This document shows positions 17,582 through 26,589 of a stretch of DNA of 64,000 bases, one piece after another. The translations under genes and the position numbers were made by a program. Origin of the DNA: CAZNPL01 sp964574815 (lineage in GTDB: Bacteria; Planctomycetota; Phycisphaerae; UBA1845); contig CAZNPL010000037.1 of NCBI GenBank assembly GCA_964574815.1, positions 6,093 to 70,092 of the forward strand, given 5' to 3'. The notes under the pieces are model-generated. The model was not told the origin of the DNA and did not search any database. It was given only the letters and a program-made list of their open reading frames with translations. How positions within the stretch are numbered: position 1 is the first letter of the stretch; each line of letters starts with the position of its first letter.

Positions 17582-17704
17582 GTGCGCAAGAAGTCCGCCG
17601 GGCCTCACCCGTGGCGAATGTCACCCGAGGATTACCGCGCCGCGGCGGCCGAACGGATTCCGCTTCAAGGCGATCCAGTCGTTGCCGGCTGGGACGAATT
17701 CTGA
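17582..17704 (+). CDS. Candidate 40-residue protein, unknown
   Basis: A GTG-started frame of 40 codons (begins MRKKSAGPHPWRMSPEDYRA, ends VVAGWDEF) is preceded by a strong GGAGG box 8 nt upstream. Composition is protein-like, with a basic start and an acidic end, and the frame lies 316 nt upstream of fic, in a region otherwise without genes. It could be a small antitoxin-like protein, a fragment of a decayed gene, or chance. I do not recognise the sequence. Confidence 0.35.
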   Translation: MRKKSAGPHPWRMSPEDYRAAAAERIPLQGDPVVAGWDEF

Positions 17705-17932
17705 CGGAAGCGATGGTGGGGACGGGAAAAACCGTGCACGAAGAGATGGCGCTCCGTGCGCTCGTCACTGATCTCAGGATAACGGCCGTGACTGTCCGCG
17801 ATGACGGTATGCAAGCCTCGTAGCGAGGGTTCGCGACGCCCGTCCACGTGGGGAACGGTCCACACCGGCCGAGCGTCCTATAAGACTGGTGCCTGCCGCC
17901 AGCCGCGTGTGCCCTGAACCCTTGGTGACAGC

Positions 17933-17971
17933 TTGACAGCCTATTAGCGGATACTCAGAATTTCGCTAATA
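17933..17971 (+). promoter_or_regulatory. fic promoter with overlapping palindromic operator
   Basis: TTGACA at 17933-17938 and CAGAAT at 17956-17961 are separated by 17 nt, an excellent sigma-70-type promoter. An 8-bp inverted repeat, TATTAGCG (17942-17949) and CGCTAATA (17964-17971), straddles the -10 box, as expected for a repressor operator. The Fic start codon is 50 nt downstream. The Fic protein itself ends in a winged-helix-like domain and could be the repressor; autoregulation is inferred. Confidence 0.65.
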
Positions 17972-18020
17972 AGCGGGCCGCTTGTTTTCGCGCCTGCAAC
18001 TCAACAGGAGCGGCGAACTC

Positions 18021-19163
18021 ATGGCCGGGGCCTCAGGAAGGCTGATACGGTGCGCGGAAGGCTACTCGGCGTTCGTACCGAAAACGCTCCCGCCCGATCT
18101 GACTTGGTCACCGCGAGTCATCCGGGCGCTTTCCGACGCGGACCGCCTGATCGGGCGATTAGCCGGTCAAGGGGCGCGTCTTCCGAATCCGCACCTATTG
18201 ATGCGGCCTTTCGTCAGGCGCGAGGCCGTGCTTTCCAGCCGCATCGAGGGTACCCAAGCAACGCTGAGGGAGCTTCTCGCCGCCGAGGCAGGTGCCGCTG
18301 TGGAGCGAAGCCCAGATGATCTTCGGGAGGTGGGCAACTACGTCGCCGCGTTGGAGCATGGCCTTCGACGTTTGCCCGAGCGTCCGCTCTCTCTGCGCCT
18401 GGTGCGAGAACTTCATGGCGTGTTGATGGAGGGCGTGGGGGGTGGGCACGCGACCCCGGGCGAGTTTCGACGTTCGCAGAATTGGATCGGTCCGCCCGGT
18501 TGCACGCTCGCCAACGCGCGGTATGTCCCGCCGCCGCCGGGCGAACTGATGGGCTGTCTCGCCGAATGGGAGCGTGCACTCCGTGATACGTCGACGCCCC
18601 CGCTGCTACACGCTGGCCTGATCCACTACCAATTCGAGGCGATCCACCCCTTCCTGGACGGCAACGGCAGGGTGGGACGATTGCTCATAACTCTTCTTCT
18701 TGTGGAACGCGACATTCTACCGACGCCCTTGCTCTACCTGAGCGCGTTCTTCGAGGCCACCCGGCGTGACTACTATGACGGCCTTCTTGCGGTGAGCCGG
18801 GAAAGTATGTGGGAGGACTGGCTGGAGTACTTTCTCAACGGCGTGGCCCGACAGTCGGAGGACGCCATAAGTCGCGCTGACAGGATAAACCAACTTCTCG
18901 AGCAATGGCGGCTGAAGGTCGCAAGTGCGGCATCAAAGACACCGGCGATCCTGCTGGACATGATCGCGGAAAACCCGTTCGTAACCGCCAACAGAGTCGC
19001 GGATCGCCTTGGCGTGGCGTTCACCACGGCCCAGCGAGCGATCAGGAAGCTCAAGGATGCATCCATCATCGAGGAAGTCGGAGATGCACGTCGTGACCGC
19101 GTTTACTGCGCGAAGGCGATCCTGGACATCCTGGAAGAGCCAGCAAGACTGGCGCCGGGGTGA
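18021..19163 (+). CDS. fic: Fic/DOC family protein (class II, N-terminal inhibitory motif) with winged-helix tail
   Basis: A 380-residue protein from ATG 18021, which has an AGGAG box 10 nt upstream; an upstream TTG frame is less likely. Residues 72-77 are SSRIEG, the S-x-x-x-E-G inhibitory motif of class II Fic enzymes. The catalytic motif HPFLDGNGRVGR lies at about 209-220 and is complete. The last 90 residues read as a winged helix-turn-helix (FVTANRVADRLGVAFTTAQRAIRKL). Such proteins AMPylate hydroxyl side chains of target proteins, with the inhibitory Glu holding the enzyme off. It is a stand-alone gene with its own promoter and operator; the HTH suggests autoregulation. Target unknown. 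Confidence 0.93.
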   Translation: MAGASGRLIRCAEGYSAFVPKTLPPDLTWSPRVIRALSDADRLIGRLAGQGARLPNPHLLMRPFVRREAVLSSRIEGTQATLRELLAAEAGAAVERSPDDLREVGNYVAALEHGLRRLPERPLSLRLVRELHGVLMEGVGGGHATPGEFRRSQNWIGPPGCTLANARYVPPPPGELMGCLAEWERALRDTSTPPLLHAGLIHYQFEAIHPFLDGNGRVGRLLITLLLVERDILPTPLLYLSAFFEATRRDYYDGLLAVSRESMWEDWLEYFLNGVARQSEDAISRADRINQLLEQWRLKVASAASKTPAILLDMIAENPFVTANRVADRLGVAFTTAQRAIRKLKDASIIEEVGDARRDRVYCAKAILDILEEPARLAPG

Positions 19164-19429
19164 GCGTTGCGCCTCGGCAAGCCCCACCGCGCGCGTCGGC
19201 AGCACCCACAAACACTCGGCCGACGTCGAGCAGTGTGTGCCCGCCGTCGGCGAAGATAATCGTGGCCATCATCCCAGTTGCCACCGTCACAAAGGTGCGC
19301 GGCGAGCACTGGAACCTCAGTAGAATCCGCCTGCGAATTCCACTGTAGCGGCTACCGTTCATTGTTCTTTGCTCTTTGGTCTCCACTCCGACGCGGGAAC
19401 GTAACGCCACTGCCCGCTCGGCCTCGCGA

Positions 19430-20968
19430 CTACTGGCCAATAATGACGCTGGATCCCTGCACGCCGGTGAGCAGCATGTGTGGCGTACCGATCGTTCCCT
19501 CCCATCCGGTCGATCCTTCTTTGATCCTGACCTTGCTGTACGGCGGCAGACCAGACAGATCGTCAATGCTGTTGAGGGGCTTGTCGTAGCAGCCCTGCTC
19601 GACGCCGGAGTGTGCGAAGTCCATCCACACGCCGTCGACGCTCCGACTCGGCCAGGTGATGCTGCCGTCGTCTATTGCGGCTTCGAGCAACGCCTTGATC
19701 TCATCCACATAGTTTGGCTGATTGTCGTCCGGTACCCTTTTGTTAAGCAAAATGACGTAGTTGATTCCGTCACTGCGCTGCCGCGCGAGCGTGTTGGTTC
19801 CCTGGAGTCGGCCGCCGTGTTCGCGGGCCCCGAGGATCGTGGTGCGCGGCGTGCCGATTCCCCAATCCCATTCGATGTCAATCATCGCGCCGCGCCGGAC
19901 TTCGTACGAGTCGTTAACGCAGTACTTATCGAGATAGCGCAGCAACGGCACGGCGCTGGCGATAAGCCCGCCCTGAGCGATGCGTGCTTCGTGATCCCAA
20001 CCGCCGTACGCCGTCACCACGGAGTCGCCGTCGGGATCGAACACATTCCGTGAGATGGTCGGACAGTCGTACCAGGGCTCGCGCGGGTTGGCGTCGCGTT
20101 CGAACGTGTGTCCCTGCGCGAACTCGCCTGCCGGGAACCACATCGCCCCCGTGAGAACGTGTTGGCGGACGAAGGGGATGTATTCCGTGCCGCTCGTCTG
20201 CTTGAGGATCAGCCCCAGAATCAAGTATCCGATGTTGGAATAATGCCGTTCCTGGCCAGGCGCGACCTGCAGCGGCTGCCCCATGATCCAGCGGACCGTC
20301 GCTTCCCTCCCCGGCGGCGGGCCCTCAGCGAGAATGTCCTGCATGTCGTTCCAGATGTCGATCTCGCGACGGGTGAGGTCGCCCACCTTCTCGCACGTGC
20401 CGCCGTGAATGTTGCATACTCCACAGGTTTCGCCGATGACGCATTCATCACACGGGACTCCGCTGGTGTCACAAACCTGAGCGTTCCGATCCCAGCCTCC
20501 GTGATGATGCAGCAGGCTCCAGACAGTGATGCCCGCCAGACGCAGGTCCTCGACGCCCGGCCCCGGGAAGGGCTCATAGTCGAGAATGCCCCCGGCCGCT
20601 TGACCGAGGTCGAAGACGAACTGGTCGTAACTGATCACGCCGGCATCCATGAAGTGGTTGATGGCGGCGGCCGTGATAGGCTTGGTAACGCTCGCCAGGC
20701 GCATCATCGCGTTCTCCGGCAGCTCCGTCGTATGTTCTTGATCCTGCCAGCCGAAGCCACGCAGGTACACGATGCGGCCGTCTTTCATAACACCGAGCAC
20801 ACCGGCGCCGATGTCGTTTGCCTGCATGTAATCCTGCATGGTCGTGTCAAAGAGCACCAATTCGGGGACGGGCATGCCACTAACGGGCACATCCGCCCGT
20901 GCGGGTGCCAAGGGACTGGCGAGCAGCAGTCCAAGCAGATACCAGGTTGTAGTCATCGAAGCACGCAT
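19430..20968 (-). CDS. Secreted serine beta-lactamase-fold hydrolase (class C-like)
   Basis: About 512 residues from ATG 20968. A signal peptide is evident (TTTWYLLGLLLASPLAPARA). The SxxK catalytic motif appears as SVTK, the Tyr-x-Asn motif as YSN, and the third motif as EHGG rather than KTG, which fits an esterase or DD-peptidase-like enzyme more than an antibiotic-hydrolysing one. An unusual cysteine-rich insertion (CDTSGVPCDECVIGETCGVC) lies between the first two motifs and is probably disulfide-bonded outside the cell. It follows the C10 protease gene on the minus strand with 27 nt spacing, so the two are likely co-transcribed. Substrate unknown: a peptide, ester or cell-wall amide. Confidence 0.88.
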   Translation of the reverse strand: MRASMTTTWYLLGLLLASPLAPARADVPVSGMPVPELVLFDTTMQDYMQANDIGAGVLGVMKDGRIVYLRGFGWQDQEHTTELPENAMMRLASVTKPITAAAINHFMDAGVISYDQFVFDLGQAAGGILDYEPFPGPGVEDLRLAGITVWSLLHHHGGWDRNAQVCDTSGVPCDECVIGETCGVCNIHGGTCEKVGDLTRREIDIWNDMQDILAEGPPPGREATVRWIMGQPLQVAPGQERHYSNIGYLILGLILKQTSGTEYIPFVRQHVLTGAMWFPAGEFAQGHTFERDANPREPWYDCPTISRNVFDPDGDSVVTAYGGWDHEARIAQGGLIASAVPLLRYLDKYCVNDSYEVRRGAMIDIEWDWGIGTPRTTILGAREHGGRLQGTNTLARQRSDGINYVILLNKRVPDDNQPNYVDEIKALLEAAIDDGSITWPSRSVDGVWMDFAHSGVEQGCYDKPLNSIDDLSGLPPYSKVRIKEGSTGWEGTIGTPHMLLTGVQGSSVIIGQ

Positions 20969-20995
20969 GTGAGGGACTCCCACGGCAGGCAGAGC

Positions 20996-22630
20996 CTACT
21001 GCCGGTGCACCAGCACATCCAACCCCTTCAACGTAAACGGACGATCAATGACCAGCGAGGCTTCGGTAAACGTATTGGTTGACCCGGCCTTGAAGATAAG
21101 GGTGGTCCCGTCGAGCGCCTGGTCCACGGCCTCGGCTATGCCGCCATAGGGCGACGCCGGCCACCCGATGCCCGGACCGCCGTCGCCGACAAACGCGACA
21201 ACGCCGGGAGAGATGCGAATCAGGTGTTGCTGGTTGGCGGTATAGCCAAGGTCAACTTCGTCGCAGGCGTACCAGCCATCGTTGTCGCCGCCCCGTCCGA
21301 GGTTCATGAGGAAAAGCGTCGTGTCCGGCGACGTCGCCGTATCGTAGCCGTACGCGACCCACGCATGGCCCACCGTCTGGCCGGGCCGGTTGCCTCGGAT
21401 GATCAACGGTCGGAGCCACTGGATCTCGTCTATCATCGCGGCCACGCTGCGACTGGCATAGTGCCCGGGATAGTAACCGAAGTGGTAATGCAGCGCGTCG
21501 CCGGCGGCCCCGGTGTTGGTGGTGGAGAGGAAGAGCCCCCAGTCCATCTGCACGGCCACGCCGACGTGGTAGCAGAGCTTCGCAACCTCACTGTCGTCCA
21601 CACCATCGCCGTCGAAGTGCTCGTCGTGGATCTGGTCCCAGTCGTAGGTCGCCGCCCCGAAATCGACCTCCGCCGCCCCGAAGAGCCAGCCGGCACGTGA
21701 CCACAAATCCGCAAGGGCGGCCAAGTAATCGGGATCGTCGGAGATCTCCCGTGCCTTGTTGTAGGCGGAGTTGTCCCAGTGTGCGCCCGCGCGCAGGGAG
21801 GCCACCGGGCCACTGTGCCACTCCAGCCTTCCCTGCCAGACGTATGGGTCGATTCCGGGATCCGTATCCAGCTGCGCAGCCTCCCAATGGTCGAATATCG
21901 CGTAGAGCCAAGTGTTGATATAGGAACCGGCGCCCACCTCCGGCCACCGCCAGTAGTACATCGTCTGGGCGGTGGCCGTCGCCACGCAGCCGACCTTCGG
22001 ACGATCCAGCGCCGGCGTGGGGTGCCCCGGCGGCCCCGCCCAACTCGGGCACGCATCGTTGTACGGCGAATTCTGCGACCATTTGCTCGTCACCGGCAGG
22101 ACCATCATGTCCGGTTCCGATTGAGCACGCGCTTGGCTGGGGCGGGGGGGTATGCGGCGGGCGGCCAGGTCATCCCAACGCACAGCCCGTTCTACGAGGG
22201 CTTCCCGGTAAGACTCGAGGTCTGGGTCGCCGCCCATAAGCGACTTCCGATGGCCCGCGAGCCGGGCGCCGATCTCCCACAGAATATACTCATGGCTCGG
22301 ATTATCAGGGTCATAGACTCCATTTGGGCTGTAGAAGTAGACCGGAAGAACCAGATCGTCCGCCCCACACAGGCAGAACCCTCCGTCCTTGAGGTGCGCG
22401 ATGTAGGCGACCGTTTCACCGTCTACCTCGTGGGGCTCCATGTCCTCTATGGTGGCATCGGCCCGTCCATCGGTAATGACTCCCCGCAGCCAGGTCTCCA
22501 CGGCAGCTTTAACCTCCAGCTCCGTCATCGGCTCGGCGCTCGAAGGCGTCGCCGCTACGAGCAGGCACAACACCGCGCTCGTCAAGATCGACGGCATGGC
22601 CAGTAAGATTCGGGAGTAGTCCTTGTCCAT
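20996..22630 (-). CDS. Secreted C10 (streptopain-like) cysteine peptidase
   Basis: A 544-residue protein from ATG 22630, which has an AAGGAGCG box. A signal peptide (LTSAVLCLLVAATPSSAEP) is followed by a propeptide-like region rich in Asp/Glu. The catalytic Cys lies in KVGCVATATAQTMYYW and the catalytic His in GQTVGHAWVAYGYD, both as in SpeB-type peptidases. The C-terminus (VDQALDGTTLIFKAGSTNTFTEASL) looks like the start of a right-handed beta-helix of the polymorphic outer-membrane type, here cut short. A longer upstream frame to 23014 overlaps the repeat-protein gene and is rejected. Neighbours on both sides are secreted proteins, so an extracellular or periplasmic degradative role is likely. 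Confidence 0.88.
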   Translation of the reverse strand: MDKDYSRILLAMPSILTSAVLCLLVAATPSSAEPMTELEVKAAVETWLRGVITDGRADATIEDMEPHEVDGETVAYIAHLKDGGFCLCGADDLVLPVYFYSPNGVYDPDNPSHEYILWEIGARLAGHRKSLMGGDPDLESYREALVERAVRWDDLAARRIPPRPSQARAQSEPDMMVLPVTSKWSQNSPYNDACPSWAGPPGHPTPALDRPKVGCVATATAQTMYYWRWPEVGAGSYINTWLYAIFDHWEAAQLDTDPGIDPYVWQGRLEWHSGPVASLRAGAHWDNSAYNKAREISDDPDYLAALADLWSRAGWLFGAAEVDFGAATYDWDQIHDEHFDGDGVDDSEVAKLCYHVGVAVQMDWGLFLSTTNTGAAGDALHYHFGYYPGHYASRSVAAMIDEIQWLRPLIIRGNRPGQTVGHAWVAYGYDTATSPDTTLFLMNLGRGGDNDGWYACDEVDLGYTANQQHLIRISPGVVAFVGDGGPGIGWPASPYGGIAEAVDQALDGTTLIFKAGSTNTFTEASLVIDRPFTLKGLDVLVHRQ

Positions 22631-22659
22631 GGTCGCGCTCCTTCCAAGGAGAGTTCCCG

Positions 22660-25146
22660 TTACTGGAGGCTGACGAGAACAAGGACCAAGCCCGTACCCT
22701 CGGAAAGTGAGGTCATCGCCTTGCCAATCATGGCGCCCTGCGCTCTGGTGCGGTCGGTGACCTTCATGGCGTGGCCCGGGACACTGGATGTCGTCAACAG
22801 ATCGCCGGGTTTGATGGCGCCGTTTGACGAATCGCACCAGGTCCACACGCGGCCGGTGAGGGCGATGGGGTGTTGGCCGTCGGCCACGGTGCCCTGCTGC
22901 CCCATGAGCATGCCGGGTTTGACGCCACCCGCACCGCTCACGACGCCGGCAACCGTGTAATCGTACGGCCGGTCGGCCACAACGAGCTTGCCGGGGTTCT
23001 CCGCGTCGATGCACACGACCATGCCGGGCTCGACGACCGCACCCTCGGAAGTGACATCGAACTGCTCTGACAGATCGGCCCCGCCGGTGATCTCCAGCAC
23101 GGATACCTTGGTCCAGCCGTCCTGATCGACGGTGAATACTCTGCCGCCACTACGTTCGTTGTAGGCAACGATGAACTCACCTTCCAAGTCGTTCCTTGCC
23201 AGCCAGAGAACTTCGCCCGGGCCGTTGTTTTGCGCGTGCATGGTTGCGTAGGTGCCTGCATTAGTGATGTAGGCCGCCATGCCGGCATTAAGTTGAGTGT
23301 TGTGAACTCGAAGGGTCGCATTGTTCCTCCCGCTTCCGGTGCTACTGGCGTACAGGGCGTTACCGCCCGTGTTGGTGAAATATCCACCATAGCCGCTCGA
23401 ACTGTTGGCCTTACCTTGGACGCCGATCCCGGCGCTGTTGTGGTGGCCGTACACGCCTGACCCGTCGACGGTAGAGGAAACCCCCTCGACACCCGCTTTC
23501 TTGCCTGAGCCATAGACTCCGGCACCGCCAGGGGAAGCGGTAGATCCCATGACTCCGTTGGCGATTCCATTGGTGTCCGAGTACGTGGCCTCACCGGCTA
23601 TGGCTGCACCGAGGTATTCGGTGATATTCGCCTTGACTCCGTACACGTTGCTGCTGACCACCCCGAGCGACGCTCCTCCCACCGGCGTGTCGCCGACGGT
23701 CACGAGACCATCGAGCGTTGTGTCGCCATGCACGTGCAACTGCGGTCCCGCGCTCGGCCCGCCGACGCCGACTCGATCTTCGAAATAGCCCTCTCCTGCG
23801 ACGTGCAGTGGCCACAGCGGCGAGTCCAGGCCGATGCCGACTGCCCCGGTTACTCTTGAAACCGAAATCGCATTGACGTCGTCCGCCGGATCTGAATTGG
23901 CGGCAGCGTGCGTGCCGATATGGAGCCTGTTGTTCAATCCATCGTAGTGGATGAACCCACCACGCATGTTGCCCGTGCTCTCCATGAGCCGAATGCGGCC
24001 ACTCTCCACGCCGTTCAGGGCGCTGGCCTGCAGGGTCAGGATCGGGCCGTCGATCGGATCGTTGGGGCCGACGATATGAAGCATACTCCCCGGGTCGGAG
24101 GTCCCGATCCCAAGGTTTCCTTCGAAGTAATTTCGGCCGCCGGTAAAGTAGGCCGCGTATCCGTCGGAGGACCTTGTCCGACCCCGCACACCGATGGAGT
24201 TTCCGCTCGTGGCGTTCCCCAACCCGTACACGCCGACTCCGTCGGGGCTGTCAGCGCTTCCGTACACTCCGCTCGTCTGACCCGTGCTTGCCGTCGCGTC
24301 ACCCCAGACACCCCGCCCCCGGGTGCTCGCGGACTTTCCTTTAACGCCCGTCGTATCCCCGGATGATGTCGCTTCGCCGAACACGCCGGATCCGTATTGA
24401 GAATCGCTCCGCCCGTGCACGCCGTATCGCCCTTCACCGACGTGCCCGTAAACGCCGACCGATCCCTCGCCGGACGCGTAAAACTTTCCGGCCGTGTTGG
24501 GCGCGGGATTTCCACCGTCCAGGGCCGTGCCGGTGGCGTCTGCCTCAATCGCAACTTGCGCGTCTCCGCTCGAACTGGCCCGCAGCGCCACCGCGTCCGC
24601 CGCCGTGGCAGTGGCGTAAACGGCGTCGTCAGCGGCCCCGTCAACGTGCAGCCCGGCTACGGGGTTAACTTCTCCAATGCCGACGCTTCCGGCATCGTAG
24701 TAGATGTCGCTTCCGGCCGCGGACCAGAGGCTCTCCCCACCGTTGAGTGCGTGGAGCGCGTAAGGCGCAGCCATAACCGGCTGACGCGGGCTGAGCGTTG
24801 TCCAGTTCGACTCGCCGGAGGGAAACTCGACCCTGATCTCCAGCCATCGAGCGTCACCGCTGAACTCCGCGGCGCCGAAATCGAGCTCAACGGAGAACAG
24901 GCCGTCAACCACGTCGACGAAGGAGGCACCGAAAGTGTCGATGAGCGTGCCCTCGGTCTCGGCGTCATAGAGCTTGAACTGCAAATCAGCCTGCCCATCG
25001 ACCGGCACGCCTCCCATCTTGAGCTGGCCCTGGTAAATGAAACTCGTCCCCATCGGTTCGGCGGCCGCGCGGGGCAAGGTCACTGCCGCCACCGCCACGG
25101 TCATCGCGATCATCCGAATGGCCCATCGTGCTGGTCTGATCTTCAT
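22660..25146 (-). CDS. Large secreted repeat protein, tail-fibre/adhesin-like
   Basis: About 828 residues from ATG 25146 with a signal peptide (IAMTVAVAAVTLPRAAAEP). After a beta-sandwich-like N-domain (FIYQGQLKMGGVPVDGQADL) come many short degenerate Gly-rich repeats of the form GVxGxxxSxxGxGVYG, several with NSIGVRG or NSAGIGV. This is a collagen- or tail-fibre-like beta-helical array common in planctomycete and myxobacterial surface proteins. The C-terminus (GDLLTTSSVPGHAMKV) resembles the intramolecular-chaperone-like domain of such fibres. No catalytic residues are seen. It is 29 nt upstream of the C10 protease gene in the same orientation, so the protease may process it. Surface display is inferred. 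Confidence 0.8.
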   Translation of the reverse strand: MKIRPARWAIRMIAMTVAVAAVTLPRAAAEPMGTSFIYQGQLKMGGVPVDGQADLQFKLYDAETEGTLIDTFGASFVDVVDGLFSVELDFGAAEFSGDARWLEIRVEFPSGESNWTTLSPRQPVMAAPYALHALNGGESLWSAAGSDIYYDAGSVGIGEVNPVAGLHVDGAADDAVYATATAADAVALRASSSGDAQVAIEADATGTALDGGNPAPNTAGKFYASGEGSVGVYGHVGEGRYGVHGRSDSQYGSGVFGEATSSGDTTGVKGKSASTRGRGVWGDATASTGQTSGVYGSADSPDGVGVYGLGNATSGNSIGVRGRTRSSDGYAAYFTGGRNYFEGNLGIGTSDPGSMLHIVGPNDPIDGPILTLQASALNGVESGRIRLMESTGNMRGGFIHYDGLNNRLHIGTHAAANSDPADDVNAISVSRVTGAVGIGLDSPLWPLHVAGEGYFEDRVGVGGPSAGPQLHVHGDTTLDGLVTVGDTPVGGASLGVVSSNVYGVKANITEYLGAAIAGEATYSDTNGIANGVMGSTASPGGAGVYGSGKKAGVEGVSSTVDGSGVYGHHNSAGIGVQGKANSSSGYGGYFTNTGGNALYASSTGSGRNNATLRVHNTQLNAGMAAYITNAGTYATMHAQNNGPGEVLWLARNDLEGEFIVAYNERSGGRVFTVDQDGWTKVSVLEITGGADLSEQFDVTSEGAVVEPGMVVCIDAENPGKLVVADRPYDYTVAGVVSGAGGVKPGMLMGQQGTVADGQHPIALTGRVWTWCDSSNGAIKPGDLLTTSSVPGHAMKVTDRTRAQGAMIGKAMTSLSEGTGLVLVLVSLQ

Positions 25147-25231
25147 GGTTTGCCTCGTGGTCATCTCAGTTTTCCTCGCACTACCCATGTGGTACCGAAG
25201 CCTGTGGCCGTGCCCGCCGAACCGAGCCACG

Positions 25232-25672
25232 CTAGGAACCGCTGAACAAACGTTGAAACTCGCCGACGTCCTTCAGGTCGACGTCCCGGTCTGCGTCGAG
25301 ATCGAAGCATGCACAGGAGGGAACGACGAGTCCACCGCCGGGCCCGGAAACGCACGCGTCGAGATCGCTGTAATCGAAGAGGTTGACTCCGCCGTCGTTG
25401 TCACAGTCGCAGGGGGATTGACCGAACCAGAAGCCACCAGCGAGTGTGAACACGTCGCCGCTCAGAACGCCGGCGGCCGACTGACCGATGGTACCGGACA
25501 GATCGAACTCATCCCCGGTGCTGAACATGCCCCCGCCAGCGTCGATCGTAAACCGATTGATTTCAAAGACCGGCTCTTCGCCAATACTGGAAGCCAGTAT
25601 GGCTGCAGCCGCTATGATCAAAACGATCAGCGATGTGCTCGCCGCCGCTCCCCTCCTCGTTTCGAATCGCAC
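25232..25672 (-). CDS. Small secreted protein with dockerin/EF-hand-like tail
   Basis: A 146-residue protein with a signal-anchor-like N-terminus (SLIVLIIAAAAILASSIG). The middle (FTIDAGGGMFSTGDEFDLSG then GGFWFG) is a motif set I associate with planctomycete secreted proteins. The C-terminus has two Asp-rich calcium-loop segments (CDCDNDGGVNLFDYSDLDAC and FDLDADRDVDLKDVGEFQ), as in dockerin type I repeats. It is the first gene of the minus-strand secretome run and is separated from the divergent sigma factor gene by about 300 nt. Dockerin-like tails in this phylum probably serve cell-surface attachment or assembly; no cohesin is visible here. Confidence 0.8.
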   Translation of the reverse strand: MRFETRRGAAASTSLIVLIIAAAAILASSIGEEPVFEINRFTIDAGGGMFSTGDEFDLSGTIGQSAAGVLSGDVFTLAGGFWFGQSPCDCDNDGGVNLFDYSDLDACVSGPGGGLVVPSCACFDLDADRDVDLKDVGEFQRLFSGS

Positions 25673-25974
25673 TTTTGTGCCCCCCCAAGACCGCTAACGT
25701 GATCACACTGCCCGGTACGAAGTCCGTGAGCATCCGCCGGCACGCAACGTCGCAACGGCTGTCCACCGCAGATAGCGTTCGCCGGCCGCCATTTGGACGC
25801 GGAAGGTGAGAATTGTGGGATTTTCTGCCTCTGGTTCATCGTCTTCAGCAGATGGGGGTATGTCAGATGCCTTTGTCTGCTACAATGTGGGCATTACGTG
25901 CGACCATGGCTGTGCCGGGCGGACCCGGTCCAGCGCCCAGGAGTAGGCGCCGTGCGTGTGGCACCTTCGAGAAC

Positions 25975-26589
25975 ATGGGCTCAGAAACCACTCAACCGTC
26001 TCTGTTGTCACGAGTTCGCAATCCGGCCGATGACGCCGCGTGGCGCGAATTTGACGCCAAGTACCGCGAGCTGATTCTCCGCTATTGCCGCGCACGCGGG
26101 TTGCAGACAGCCGACGCGGAGGACGTCCGCCAGATTGCGATGGCGAACCTCGCCAAGAGCCTGCGATCCTTCGAGTACAAGCCGGCTCGCGGTCGCTTTC
26201 GCGGTTATCTGGGCAAGGTCGTCCGAACTGCGGTTTCTCGCCATTTCGCGCGTCCAGATGGACAGGCACGGGCGCTAGATACTCATGTGCTCGTGACGTT
26301 CGAGGCGGACGACGCTGGGCAGGCGGATGAGGTCTGGGAACGCGAATGGGTCCGGCATCACTACCGCCTGGCCATGCAGAACGTTCGCACCGCGTTCGAT
26401 CCGAATAGCGTGCAGATTTTTGACAGGCTTCTCGCCGGGGACGCTGTAAACCACGTGGCGTCGGACTTTCAGACAACGCCCCAAGCCGTGCACAAGGTCA
26501 AGCAGCGAATCCGTGACCGGCTGAAGGAACTAATCGCCAAACAGATCAGGGAAGAGGACGACGAGGGCAGTGCCCCCATCAGGTCATAA
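25975..26589 (+). CDS. ECF-type RNA polymerase sigma factor
   Basis: A 204-residue sigma-70 family protein from ATG 25975 (MGSETTQPSLL). Region 2 is visible as WREFDAKYRELILRYCRARG plus DAEDVRQIAMANLAKSLRSF, and region 4 as IFDRLLAGDAVNHVASDFQTT followed by PQAVHKVKQRIRDRL, a helix-turn-helix. This is the subfamily that accompanies Ser/Thr kinases in planctomycetes. The next gene, a kinase, starts 20 nt before this stop codon, so the two are translationally coupled. A TACAAT hexamer at 25881-25886 could be its -10 box, but no good -35 is seen. Confidence 0.88.
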   Translation: MGSETTQPSLLSRVRNPADDAAWREFDAKYRELILRYCRARGLQTADAEDVRQIAMANLAKSLRSFEYKPARGRFRGYLGKVVRTAVSRHFARPDGQARALDTHVLVTFEADDAGQADEVWEREWVRHHYRLAMQNVRTAFDPNSVQIFDRLLAGDAVNHVASDFQTTPQAVHKVKQRIRDRLKELIAKQIREEDDEGSAPIRS

